From assembly GCA_029204225.1 (NCBI GenBank), contig CM055111.1:42040815-42104814 (forward strand): a DNA stretch of 64,000 bases. The letters are read 5' to 3'. This document shows positions 45,876 to 57,003 of this stretch, in pieces. The position numbers were made by a program, and so were the translations under genes. The DNA comes from Diphasiastrum complanatum. Its lineage: Eukaryota; Streptophyta; Lycopodiopsida; Lycopodiales; Lycopodiaceae. Positions within the stretch are counted from its first letter, which is position 1, and every line of letters begins with the position of its first letter. A model generated the notes under the pieces. That model searched no databases and was not told the DNA's origin. It saw only the letters and a program-made list of their open reading frames with translations.

Positions 45876-47041
45876 TGTTGACAGATCCCCTGCTCTAGAG
45901 GACCTGTTGTTTACTCGTTTCTGATTCTTTCTACTTCTTCAGAACCATTTCTGCCTGTTACTAGGCTTAAAGGCATTCGTTAGATGTCTTCTTGATTTAG
46001 CAATGCCAACCCAGGCAAAAGGGACAGAGTGTCGTTTTAGTATTTTCTTTATGTCCTGCCTGTCAGAGGACTTCTCAGGGACGTCGCTCTTGAACACACT
46101 TACATTCTACATAAATGCAAGCCAAGAATGCTCATTCACATATCAGCATGCAAACCAATGAATGTTCTACAGATTCTACAGCTACCTACACTTAAGACGG
46201 ACTGAAATCAGAGCCTACACTACATTAACACTGAACTACCTTGCATAAATTGACAAAACAAGAAACAAGAAACTAATCTACAGCATGTTAGAAGTCCAAG
46301 AATCAAGAAACCAACCAGCCTTTTGATTCTTGGATATCCCAAGAACATCAAGAACTGGATTGTATAGAGATATGCAAGAATCACACCACAGATCCAGCCT
46401 ATTTAGTTTACTTGAATGCTGGCTTCTACATTAATCCACTAGGAAACAAGAAAGCTAATCCACTCTACAAAAGCAGGAAATCTAATCCACTCTACAGTCC
46501 ACAACCACACACAAAAGGAGGGAAGGGCAAGATCATACATGCATCACTCAAGAAACAAGCATGATCAAGGAGCTTAGTGTAGCATCAAACTCATGGAAAA
46601 TCTTCTTATTAAGCATGGAGTAGATACAATGCAGAAAGCTCCTCTTCGCAAAGAGGGAGTCTCTTAAATAAGCAAGAGAGCTCCTTAGGTGGCATCCTAG
46701 TGGAATTTCCACATTTCACAAATTACAAGTGGAATATTGCTCTCCACTAGAGGTCACCATCAAAAGGTGGCTCACTCTACTTTCTTTAAGAGGGGTCTAC
46801 TTGCATTTATTGCATTTGCTTAGAAATACTAGTTCCTACATGGTCATTCCATCTTCCAGGATTCACCATGAGGCTTACACAGTTCTTACTTGTTTTTCCT
46901 AGCTAGTATTTCTCGGTTCTCATACTCGGCTCTCAGTCTTCATTAGTCTTGTCTTCTCAGAGACCTCCTCGGTCTAAGGTGAGAGGTGCTCTTGAGTTGC
47001 TCTGTCCGAGTATCTTGGGGATTCGTCATAATCATCCAACA
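45876..47041 (-). repeat. 3' LTR of the gag-only element
   Basis: 1166 bp. Compared with the right LTR it differs by scattered substitutions and carries two extra short stretches, near 46918-46930 (GGTTCTCATACTC) and 46963-46984. Confidence 0.95.
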
Positions 47042-47056
47042 TTATCCCACTCCTAA
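47042..47056 (-). other. Polypurine tract of the gag-only element
   Basis: Minus-strand TTAGGAGTGGGATAA lies directly before the LTR start TGTTGG, the typical Gypsy arrangement. Confidence 0.8.
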
Positions 47057-47399
47057 TGTGTTGCAAGACCCACTGCAACTCATATTGGACGATGTCGCTC
47101 CGCTTTGCATTGGCATCTTCGATTGTCACTTGGAAAAGTGTAGATCCTAGTTCGCTTACATAAAACCAAGTGCTTATTGTCGCTAGTCTTTATCACAAAA
47201 ACTATCTTTCATGAATTGCCACGATTGGATTAGAATGTCTTATTGCTATAGGTTGTTGACATTCTCAAAATTGGAGAGCTCCCAGCAACTTCATAACTTG
47301 CATGCTCGATTGCTTTACTCATGTCTCTTTGTTTAGTCACTTGTATCTGTCATTGACGGTTTCATCTTTGGTTTCTTGGCAGATTCCATCTTTGGTTTC

Positions 47400-48190
47400 T
47401 TCTGGGAGGTCTGTATCCTCCATTTGCCTCTGGTGTTTCCGTGGTTCTTCTCTCAGTTGAAGTTCCAGTCTTGTCGATGCTCTATTTTGATAGGTAGCAC
47501 AAATCTTGGTTATCAGTCTCAGAGGGATGAACTCATCATAAAAAATTTGGTGCTAGAAACAATTTTGGATGGACGATTTGGTAACGGTGAGGAAACATGA
47601 TGAAGGCTTGGTGACAAGGTGAAGGAACTGATAGTTCTACAATTGCAGCCTTGGACCCTTGCAATGTCGAGATTCGACCACCACTTGCTGGGTGAGGAGC
47701 TTGCTTTAATTGCAGGTTCACGGATGTCTTCATCTTTCATTTTTTGCAGCTCTTTCTTTTGATCCGTTACTTTTGGATCTCTTTGGGCTTCATAAGAGGG
47801 GATTCAACTATCATTATTCCAGAGAGTTTCTTTTGATCAGAATCACTCTGACTCATCTGTTGTTTAAGTTTTGTCCTTTCCTCCTCAGTTTCTTTGCATT
47901 ATTTTTTTTATTTCTTTGAACTACTTCGTCTGCTATTGTAGATCTTCTTCGGCTGAACAACCAATATAGGTGGTAGTTGGTCTCCACAAGACACTTGCAA
48001 TGATCTATCAGCTGCTTCAATAAGACTATCAAAAACTGGAAATTTCTCAGAAGAATAGTAAACTGATGATAAACAAACAGATGAAAGGGAGGGTGGTGGT
48101 GTCAACGGTAGATGGTATGGACGATAGACATGAGAATGGGCGCAGAAGTATGGCAAGAGGTTGGTTGAAGAAGGAGACTGATTTTCCAAT
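47400..48190 (-). other. Unknown 3' module of the gag-only element
   Basis: Minus-strand partial frames (48189-47908, EKFPVFDSLIEAADRSLQVS; 47740-47519, GGRISTLQGSKAAIVELSVP) match the sequence at 15940-16700. Two copies in the window, both in protein-like register, suggest that it once had a coding or packaging role, but no domain is recognised. Confidence 0.45.
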
Positions 48191-48381
48191 GCTTGTGTTT
48201 CCCATTCTGAAGGATCTTCGTTGTGACTGGGGTACTTCTTCTAATCGAGTCGCTTTGGATTGCCCATCTGTCTTCTTAGCCTTGTCCTTGTCGACTTTGG
48301 GTTTGTGACCTTGGTTGTCAATCTTGTTGGTGTTGTTGCTGGCAGCGTAACTGCTCCAGTGGATCCAAGCAAATCCACTCT

Positions 48382-48405
48382 CCCCCCCCCCAAAAAAAAA
48401 AAAAA
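48382..48405. repeat. C10A14 homopolymer pair
   Basis: Ten C followed by fourteen A, inside the gag-only element. Length is likely to be variable and prone to sequencing error. Confidence 0.9.
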
Positions 48406-48449
48406 TGTCGGTGGGGATGTTATTACTGGCAACCCGCATGCTCAAGGGT

Positions 48450-49500
48450 GGATCGGTATTTGGAACTATAGTTGAAACACACTCAACATGCGATTAAATT
48501 GAAGATTGAACAAATTCTAACTAAATTTGTCCCAAACTTGTTGTAGTTGACTCAAAGAGAAGTATTTGAATGAGATATCTGAATCAACTCTGAAGTGACA
48601 TGGATTTCGCAGATTTGGAATATGCTCAAAAATCCTAAACTCTGTTTAGGTGATTTGAAGATTGATAGATGAATGACAAGTTATTCTTGAGATATGCTAC
48701 ATGACATCTCTTGTTCAATGGCTATCCTTGATGAACTAGAAACAAATCTAGAAAAAGATATGCAATTAAAAGAAATTACCAAATCAAAAAATGACAAAAA
48801 ATAAACAAGAAGATACCAATGTTACAGAGAGTGAAAGCCGTAGAGCACTTGTCAAGCAAAAAGTCATTCATCAACATGTATAATTCACTGGACAATTTCA
48901 TGTTTCTATTGATCTTTTAGAGTAATGAAAGATCAATAACAAGGCAAGAATAGTGACACTGAATCTACCATCGTTTATAGTAGATGTTGTAAGATATAGC
49001 TTGAGATGCAGTTATGGTTGAGGTACTATGTCCTGAGGACCTCTCTGAGCAAGCGATTCAAAACCAAATCTCTATCTGGATTTCCGATTCCTAGATTTAT
49101 TGTGTATTGGCACATTGGAAATCTTATCAACATGTGGAAAGACAAATAGATTTGAGATTGCAAAAGGGAAGAAAAACTGTCAATTCTTTGTGGAGGTTGC
49201 TCTTGGTTGGACAATGTAGCAGATGACGTCGGTTTCGCTTTCCTCCTACAAGGACTCATGTCATATTAGTGTCTGTTTGCATTATGGAGCTGAAATTGCA
49301 TGGTAATGTAGAAGTTTGCAAGAAACTTTTCGAGTGAGCAGCAGATTGAGCGGTTGGTTGCTATGGTTCTCGTTGGTGTTCTCGTGAGGATCCTATCGTG
49401 ATTCATAACTGACGTGTCAGGCATGTAGGATTTTGTCGGGTTGTTTTGGGAAGTCTTTGAAACTGTGTTTTCTGACACAGTCGGGACACTCAGGATGATA
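48450..49500 (-). other. Spacer between gag and the 3' module
   Basis: In a full Gypsy element this is where protease and RT would begin. Only short broken frames are present, and no DSG, VDD or LPFGL-type motifs were found. Confidence 0.5.
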
Positions 49501-50745
49501 CTAGGTCTTGACTGGACAATCAACCATGAAGTGGCCAGTTTCACCACAAATGAAGCATCTGGTGTGCAGTGGCCCTTGTATAACTGCATAGCCATCTTGT
49601 ATGGCTAGTGGGTCTGGACTTTCTGATGGATAGTCAGGATAAGACAAGGCCTTTCCAGATTGGGATGGGTGTTCTTCATATTGTTGAATTGTATGTGCTT
49701 GCATAGGTCGATATGAAGGACAAGCATCAACAAGATGCGTAGCCCGGCAGTGTGGGCACGATATTGTTTTTCGTCTATAAGGTACATGTGCAGGGTTTGA
49801 CTGACCAGGCATACTTCCTTGGATAGATTTCAGGGTAGCTTGAAACTCATTGGTGAGTTTCTCCATCTGAAGTTGGTGTTGCTTATTAAGCAACGCCAGC
49901 TCTGATTTTCCAAGCTGATCTCGGGTGTCCTTGATCGGCTTCGACTCATGGACATGAGCACGTGGTGCTTGCCTTTCCCAGGATTTGTCAATATCTGATC
50001 CTTTGTCTTCTTCCTTGATGGCATCAGACATAGCTAGCTTTAGGCTCGTATACTCATCATTGGATTTAAGCTCGCGTCTAATCCATCTTGGAAGACCGAC
50101 TAAGAACCAGATGATGAGCATCTGTTTAGAGGGCTGTTCTTGTACTTGACTTTTGAGGCGTTTGAAACGCTCAATATAGTCTCGTACTTGTTCGTCTTTT
50201 GTCATTTTGATATTACTTAGCTTGAAAAAAGGGCTTTCTATCAAGCGAAATGGCTTGAAGCGTTTGATAAAGGCCTCCTTTAAGAGTGACCAGTCACGTT
50301 TATCTTCACAATCAAGGTTAAAAAACCATTCCCGTGCTCGATCGATCATGGTCATCGAGAAGAGTTGAATCATGGCGTCGGGTGATGTCTTGCAATATAC
50401 ATCACATGCATTCTCAAAGATTTGCAAAAATCTTTGAGGGTCCGAACTACCGTCAAACTTTGGTAGATCTAGTTTGGGTGTACGTCTCTCAAGATGAGCT
50501 CTGTGGGTAGCAGGGACTCCATTAAGGTTGGTTCTAGCCTGTGAGGGGTCAGCAGCATAAAAAAGGGGTCATGCACGTGAAGACTCGGCTCTATCAGGTT
50601 CTTGTCCATTGAACGGATTTGTGGATGGCTCTTGGAGTTCGGCTCACATTTGGTAGAACCTATGACGTCTGATCTGTTCAGCTTCACGGGACCTGATCGC
50701 ATATGGATAATCATCTGGGACTTGAGGATCGTTTTGTTGGTCCAT
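49501..50745 (-). pseudogene. Gypsy-type gag with two in-frame TGA stops
   Basis: The frame runs from ATG 50745 (MDQQNDPQVPDDYPYAIRSR) to the stop at 49501, 414 residues, broken only by TGA at codons 34 (50644-50646) and 59 (50569-50571). The retrotransposon gag domain begins at PKLDLPKFDGSSDPQRF and continues MTMIDRAREWFFNLDCEDKR and VRDYIERFKRLKSQVQEQPS. Two zinc-binding clusters follow: CPHCRATHLVDAC (about 330-342) and the CCHC knuckle CFICGETGHFMVDC (397-410). CGA to TGA changes, common at methylated sites in plant repeats, would explain both stops. The 308 residues after the second stop are uninterrupted, so gag died recently or is still translated from a later start. Confidence 0.92.
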
Positions 50746-50959
50746 TGGGTACTGGGGTATGAGTTGCTGGTGTTTTTTGGATTTTATAGGATTTTTGGTG
50801 GTGTCAATTTTTTAGGTTTTTTGGTGTTTTTTGGATTTTTTAGGGTGTTGAAGGAAGTGAAGGTGGAGACTCAGTATAAAAAGGGCTTTCTATTGGTATG
50901 AGTGTTGTTTTCTATTTGGTGTTTTTTTTTTTTAGTCTCGAAGGTGTCGGGAAGATGGT

Positions 50960-51790
50960 GGTTCGGTCGAAATGGCAATCAAAGGTGTTGATCAAAAGTT
51001 ATGGTCTGGTCGAGATTGGGTGTTAATTGCTCCGATCGAGATTTGATCTGCTTGCTCCGGTCGAGATTTGATCTGATTGCTTTGGTTGAGATCTGATCGA
51101 ATCCCTCCAATCGAGATTTGATCGCTGCCTTCGGCTCTGGTTGAGATTTGAGCGGGCGCTTCGGCTCCGGTTGAGATCACTTCGGCTTCGGTTAGATCTG
51201 AACGAGCACTTTAGTCGAGACTTCAGCGGTACTTCGGTACAGATCATAGGGAGTACTTCATTTGAGACCTCAGGGAGCACTTCGGTTGAGACTCCAGCGA
51301 TACTTCAATCGAGATCTCAGGGAGCACTTCGGTTGAAATTGCTCCGGTCGAGATCACTTCGGCTCCGGTCGAGATCTGAGCGGCCACTTCGATCGATATT
51401 TCAGCGAGCACTTCGGATGAGATTCCAGTGAGCGCTTCGGTTGAGATTTTAGCGAACACTTCGGCTGAGATTTCAGCGAGCACTTTGGCTGAGATTCCAG
51501 CAAGCGCTTCGTTTGAGATCTCAGCGAACACTTCGGCTGAGATTCCAGTGAGCACTTCGGTCGAGATTTAAGATGGGCCTCCGGTTGAGAGTTTATTGAG
51601 GTCTCTGGTTGAGATCTAAAGCTGGTGCTTCGGTTGAGATTTCACAAAGAGCTCCGGTTGAGAATTGACAAAGGCCTCTGGTTGAGATTTTACAGAGAGC
51701 TTTGGTTGAGATTTGAAGCGTGAGCTCCGGTTGAGCTGTGAGCTGGAGCTCCAGTTGACATTCGAAGCTTGGGATTCGGTTGAGATTTCA
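50960..51790 (-). repeat. Leader minisatellite, 24-bp unit with TTCGGTTGAGAT core
   Basis: About 30 units share (C)TTCGGTTGAGATTTCAGCGA with drift. Between 51400 and 51560 the period is exactly 24 bp, so the minus strand reads an eight-residue repeat of the type EISAEVLA. Elsewhere spacing varies from 12 to 36 bp. The array lies between the primer site and gag, in the untranslated leader, where packaging signals of retroelements usually lie. Confidence 0.85.
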
Positions 51791-52024
51791 GCGTGCGGAA
51801 CGGGAGGAGCGTAAGCTTGAATAGAATCGAATCCATATCTGTGAGTGTGTTTGTTGACAAGTGATTGGCGAGGCTAACAGCTCGTGGATTTGGGAATAAT
51901 GTAGCCAATGATGTGGCTTTGGTCAACGTGTAGAAACGCAAATTTGTTTAAAGAATTGGAATGTTGCTGCAAGGATCTGAACGTGGACAAGGTTGTGGGA
52001 TTCTGATGTAGAAGGTGTTGGAGT

Positions 52025-52045
52025 TCAATGGGCAACGGTGTCAAA
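52025..52045 (-). other. Primer binding site of the gag-only element
   Basis: The minus strand reads TTTGACACCGTTGCCCATTG directly after the LTR end. It resembles the common Gypsy primer site TGGCGCCGTTGCC with G-to-A-type changes in the GGCGCC part. Confidence 0.65.
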
Positions 52046-53177
52046 TGTTGACAGATTCCTTGCTCCAGAGGACCTGTTGTTTACTCGTTTCTGATTCTTT
52101 CTACTTCTTTAGAACCGTTTCTACTTGTTACCAGGCTTAAACGCATTCGTAAGATGTCTTCTTGATTTAACAATGCCAACCCAGACAGAAGGGACAGAGT
52201 GTCTTTTTAGTATTTTCTTTATGTCCTATTTGTCAGAGGACTACTCAAGGACGTCGCTCTTGAACGCACTTACATTCTACATGGATGCAAGACAAGAACG
52301 CTCATTCACAGATCAGCATGCAAACCAATGAACGTTCTACAGATTCTACAGCTACCTACACTTAAGACGGACTGAAATCAGAGCCTACACTACATTAACA
52401 CTGAACTACCTTGCATAAATTGACAAAACAAGAAACAAGAAACTAATCTACAACATGTTAGAAGTCCAAGAATCAAGAAACCAACCAGCCTTTTGATTCT
52501 TGGACATCCCAAGAACATCAAGAACTGGATTGTACAGAGATATGCAAGAATCACACCACAAATCCAGCCTATTTAGTTTACTTGAATGTTGGCTTCTACA
52601 TTAATCCACAAGAAAACAAGAAAGCTAATCCACTCTACAAAAGCAGGAAATCTAATCCACTCTACAGTCCACAACCACACACAAAAGGAGGGAAGGGCAA
52701 GATCATAAATGCATCACTCAAGAAACAAGCATGATCAAGGAGCTTAGTGTAGTATCAAACTCATGGAAAATCTTCTTATTAAGCATGGAGTAGATACAAT
52801 GCAGAAAGCTCCTCTTCACAAAGAGGGAGTCTCTTAAATAAGCAAGAGAGCTCCTTAGGTGGCATCCTAGTGGAATTTCCACATTTCACAAATTACAAGT
52901 GGAATATTGCTCTCCACTAGAGGTCACCATCAAAAGGTGGCTCACTCTAATTTCTTTAAGAGGGGTCTACTTGCATTTATTGCATTTGCTTAGAAATACT
53001 AGTTCCTACATGGTCATTCCATCTTCCGGGATTCACCATGAGGCTTACACAGTTTTTACTTGTTTTTCCTAGTTAGTATTTCTCGGCTCTCAGTCTTCAT
53101 TAGTCTCGTCTTCTCAGAGAGGTGCTCTTGAGTTGCTCTGTGCGAGTATCTTGGGGATTCGTCAGAATCAGCCAACA
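52046..53177 (-). repeat. 5' LTR of the gag-only element
   Basis: 1132 bp, TGTTGACAGATT...AGCCAACA. It matches 45876-47041 along its whole length. Confidence 0.95.
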
Positions 53178-53182
53178 CTCCT
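53178..53182. other. Target site duplication, right copy (CTCCT)
   Basis: Identical to 45871-45875; the Copia E reading frame resumes directly beyond it. Confidence 0.9.
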
Positions 53183-53816
53183 TGATCATGGACTTAGGCA
53201 AACCATGAGCTAGTTCCGACTTGCACATAGATTGCATGGCCTTGGAGTTGGGATGGCCCAACCTCCTATGCCATAGATCTTCATTTGAAAGCTTTCCTTG
53301 TAGCACAATATCCGAGCAAAGATTGACATTTCCATTTCCATCAAGCTTGAATAACCTTCCAAAATGAAAACATGATGCGATTATATCATCATCTTTTGTG
53401 ATCAAGCAAGTACCATCTTTAAAATATACTTGTAGACCATCATCATTGAGTTGGCCTACACTTATTAGATTTTTAGTCAAACTAGGAACATAGAGCACAT
53501 CATTGAGATCAAGCTTATCTAGAGATATGCTTCCTATGCCTTCTATCATACATTCCTCATCATTTGCTGTATAGATACAACTTCTAGATCCTTTGTATGG
53601 TACAAGATTACAAAAAGAGTTTTTATCACTACTCATGTGGGATGAGGCACCACTATCTAGCCACCATACATTAGAATGCTTGAAAGAGGAAGATGAAAAG
53701 TTAGACATCATAAGTGAATCTTCTTTGTCACAAGGAGATTCATCTTCACAAGTGATGTTGGCTTGCTTTTTCCTTTTGTAGCATTGGGAGGCAAAATAAG
53801 ATCCCATTGAAGTCAT
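53183..53816 (-). pseudogene. Copia protease and pre-integrase, first part of split element E
   Basis: From 53816: remains of a knuckle (SQCYKRKKQA), then the protease WWLDSGASSHMSSDKNSF with intact DSG, VLYVPSLTKNLISVGQLNDD and the pre-integrase HHCC start (LWHRRLGHPNSKAMQSM). It ends at GLPKSMIKE next to the inserted element. Removing the insertion and one CTCCT joins this frame to 45870-45205 without a shift, so the host element was intact here when hit. The gag part between 53817 and the primer site is not recognisable. Confidence 0.93.
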
Positions 53817-54558
53817 GCCTAGAGAATTGATTTTGGCTTACTAAATGAATGTTTTCAGAGGTCCAAAACTAATCAAATTAATCTATTGATCCCTTGGAAT
53901 CAAGTAACAAATGATTGAGAACTCAAAGAAGGCCAAAATAACAATTTCTAGGTGCTAGTCAAAATTTGCACTTAATTTTTCAAAGCAAAAGTGGATGAAG
54001 TAAATATGAGTTCACACGTGTGAAATAGCTTAAAAAAGTCATATTTATCATTTAGAAAGTTTCATCCATTCATAGGATCATAGATCCAAACAATGCTTCT
54101 TAGATTGAAGAAAATTGAAAAATAGTCAAAATTTGCTATTTTGACTCCTACAATAAAGGATCTTTGATAGTACAGCCTTCAAGCATGTAAAACGCTGTTT
54201 TTCTTCTTCAATATGCCTCACTTTGAGTGCAAAGAACTCCCCTTAGGATCCACCAATCCTCTTGAGGTCACTTGCATCACAATCTACACTTGATTAGCTT
54301 TCCATTCATATGCAACATGGATGGAAAAGATGAGAAGTAACATAGCCCCCACTCCATCTTGATTAGAGGCCTCACACATGTTGCTACAGTAGGCCGTACA
54401 GCTCTAAAATTAGAGAAAAAGATACATTAATAAGTGATGATGAGAGTGGATCTAGTTAGCTCAAAATTGAGTGCTAGTAAGAGGCAAAATTTCACCAACA
54501 ATGATGAGAACTCATTCCAGTTGACAAAGCAATGATTAGATGTGTATTCTCCTCTCAA
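53817..54558 (-). other. Leader of Copia E; gag lost
   Basis: Non-coding sequence between the primer site and the protease part. The space is too short for a Copia gag and no gag motif is present. It contains TTCACACGTGTGAA at 54011-54024. Confidence 0.45.
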
Positions 54559-55138
54559 GCTCTAATACCATGATAACTTTTCACACTTGTGAACCAGCTG
54601 CAAGTACAAAGGATCAAGAGAATGAATGTTTGCACACTAAACTAGCTTCTATTCCAAAAACAATGAGATGGAAAACATTAGCAAGCTAGTTAGCATGAAG
54701 GCAAGAGCATTTATCACAATCTAACTATCATTACACCTCAAATGGACCAAGTGGAAGCTTTACTTGAAAAAGTGTATTCTTGTGGTACAAAGCCACCTTA
54801 TTTATAATACAAGAGGCCTTCTAGAACTCGTGGAGAGAGAGAACAATCTAGATTCCACATTGCCTCTACCTCTCTACTAGATGACAAAAAGAGAGATGGA
54901 TAAGACTTGAGAATCTCTCTTTTTGAGAATTTTTTGATCTACAAGAGTAGCCTCAAATGCTTCTTGATAGGTTCTAGACCTACACATCACTATGAAGACA
55001 AAAACTAACTTCACTCTAACTAGAAAGTTACTAGATAGTCTACCTCAAGTTACTAGACTAGTCTACCTCAAGTTTGGACAAACCCCAAAACTTGAATCTC
55101 TAAGTTTAATATTATTTTAATTTTACAATATTTTCACA
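54559..55138 (-). mobile_element. 5' LTR and primer site of Copia E
   Basis: The minus PBS TGGTATTAGAGC (54559-54570; one change from TGGTATCAGAGC) follows an LTR of 568 bp (54571-55138) with inverted ends TGTGAAAA/TTTTCACA and TG...CA termini. TATAAATAAGG on the minus strand (about 54795-54807) is the TATA box. 'GTTACTAGA.TAGTCTACCTCAA' is tandemly duplicated at 55026-55073. The LTR sits inside the integrase of another Copia (element F). Confidence 0.8.
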
Positions 55139-55144
55139 GTCCAC

Positions 55145-55821
55145 ACCTCATGGGGTGTTTTGCCTGAGAGGGCCTTGGTCGAACATCTGTTCTGGACGTA
55201 AGCTGTAGTGGAGACAGCTTCGGCCCAAAAGCTCTTAGGCAGTGATGCATGTGCTAGCATACATTTAGCTTATTCAACCATAGTACGGTTCTTCCTCTCG
55301 GCTAAGCCATTAGACTGAGGACTATAAGGAGTGATGAATTGCTACTCAATGCCTTGGCTCTGGTAGTACTCCTTAAATTTAGTAGAGATGTACTCTCCAC
55401 CATTGTCAGACCTCAGGGCCTTGATCGTCCTTCTAGTCTCTTTTTCTGCATGCTCCTTGAAGATTTTGAAGCAATTGAAAGCTTTTGATTCCTTCTAGAT
55501 AAAGTTCACTATAGTTCTTCTGGAAAATTCACCAATAAAAGTTATAAAATACTTTGTATCCTTCATAGAAGGATTTTTCATCAGGCCACAAATGTCTGAA
55601 TGCACAACGTCTAACAATCCTCTAGCAATATGCTGATGGCTTGATCTGAATGGTTTCCTAGTCTGTTTACTAACTAAATAGTCTTGACAGATAGGTAACT
55701 CGACTTTATTACTAGGATAGTCTAGATCGTTGTTGTTTGAAGCGATCTGAATTTTTTCGAAATTCTTTCTTTGCAAACTTCCAGTCTTTCTTGTGCATGT
55801 GGTATGGTCTAGATTTGCCAA
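55145..55821 (-). pseudogene. Copia integrase fragment (element F)
   Basis: LLDVVHSDICGLMKNPSMKD and KYFITFIGEFSRRTIVNFI (55821-55495) form the start of the integrase core; the usual DDYSR reads GEFSR. The continuation to 55145, in broken frames, contains the reverse complement of coding for LRSDNGGEYISTKF and GLAERKNRT-type motifs. It is cut by the LTR of element E at 55138. Confidence 0.85.
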
Positions 55822-56919
55822 CTTTCACCACATCTCGGATCTTCGATTTGCGGTGGCTCATCATGCCTCCCATGCGACGCACCATCTAGGTTCAATCAAA
55901 TTGCAAATCAGAGGAGGGGGGTAGAAACTCTCTATGTAATTGGTCAACGGCATAATTCTTGTCGTCATCACTTTGTCTCTACCAATCCTTGAAAATGTCC
56001 CTGTTGAAGACCACATGCATGAGTTGCCTCATGCGAGTGATGACACGACTACCGCGGTCATCCTCAACTATGTGTTTCCCCACATCTATCTCATAAGACG
56101 GCAAGACGTTAGTTGATGGGGAGGTGGCAAAGGGAGTGTGAGGAGGAGTGGCGTTGGGCCAAGGAGAAGTGGATAGAACGAGGGAAGTGTCTACAACAGG
56201 AGAAGTTTGGAGAGGAGTCTAAAGGTGAGAAAGTCGGGGAGGGTATGGAGAGGAGAAAGTTGGGAAGGAGTCTGAATGAGAGTGTAACCAACAGGTCTGA
56301 ATTGGAAAAAAAATGGGTGAAGTGGCCTGGCAAGAGGAATCACGGTGCCACGGAGTCCCCATAGGAGAAACTAGGTCTTGGACAGTGGGTGCCGAAGACA
56401 AAAAAATGTGAGGGATGAGATGGGGGTGCCCGGATACTCAGGTGTGACAAATGCAGGAGTCACATGAGGCACGATATCATCGACATCACCATCGCATTAG
56501 GAGCCACCACTGAGACGACTCCTCCTATGATCCCCTCGGTTGGAAGGTTGTAGAGACTGGATCTCTTCAGAACGAGAGGATGTTGACGAGTACTTGACCA
56601 ACCTACTAGAACTCTGTGCCTCCCAATGAGCCCATAGTCTCTCCATGATTTTGCCTGCATGTGAGGGAGGCATCCCATCCATATAACTGAGGACCTCATC
56701 ATCACTCATGGAGGAAAAACGAGACGACCCTCGACTACGGCCAGATCCCTGACTTGGAGACATGTCACGAGACATAAAGACAACACGTGTGGGATAATTG
56801 TTACAAGCAACCAAAGATAGTCTTAGAAAATACAACCCTTTTGAACTAATTAGTACAAAAAATAAATTCAAATAAATGAGTTTAGTTTGATGATGAATAA
56901 GGTAAGTCACTCCTTCCAT
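55822..56919 (-). pseudogene. Decayed ORF resembling a plant CACTA-associated (Transposase_24-like) protein
   Basis: The minus strand from 56775 reads MSRDMSPSQGSGRSRGSSRF, a Ser/Arg-rich start, then MSDDEVLSYMDGMPPSHAGK and IMERLWAHWEAQ. After a low-complexity Ser/Pro part it resumes near 56105 with YEIDVGKHIVEDDRGSRVIT, NRDIFKDW, YAVDQLHREFLPPSSDLQFD and RRMGGMMSHRKSKIRDVVK, with three stops. The pattern W...K...L...F...R+K resembles the Ptta/En/Spm plant transposase family (PF03004) by eye. A Gypsy gag start is the alternative. Confidence 0.35.
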
Positions 56920-57003
56920 TCCACTCTAGATAAATAAATTACATTTCAAAGAGTTACAAATGCTGAAATATCATGTGAACAATTATACTTTACAAAAAAC
57001 AAA

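Larger units (their letters stand above)
45876..53177 (-). mobile_element. 7.3-kb gag-only Gypsy-type retrotransposon (TR-GAG-like), nested in Copia E
   Basis: Both LTRs start TGTTGACAGAT and end CCAACA on the plus strand, and CTCCT target duplications flank them. On the minus strand the order is LTR, primer site, repeat-rich leader, gag, spacer, a module also found at 15.9-16.7 kb, polypurine tract, LTR. No protease, RT, RNase H or integrase motif was seen anywhere in the 5.0-kb interior, in contrast to a full Gypsy element. Such gag-only elements are known in plants as TR-GAG and are thought to borrow pol from relatives. The matching LTRs suggest a fairly recent insertion relative to its surroundings. 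Confidence 0.88.

Noticed and set aside
51141-51555. Open frames across the leader array as a repeat protein
   Set aside because: The array lies between PBS and gag, has no clear start codon context, and its period is 24 bp only in part. The repeat nature of the DNA explains the frame.
56113-56401. Charged plus-strand frames of 83 and 60 codons
   Set aside because: Antisense to the low-complexity Ser/Pro part of the minus-strand relic.
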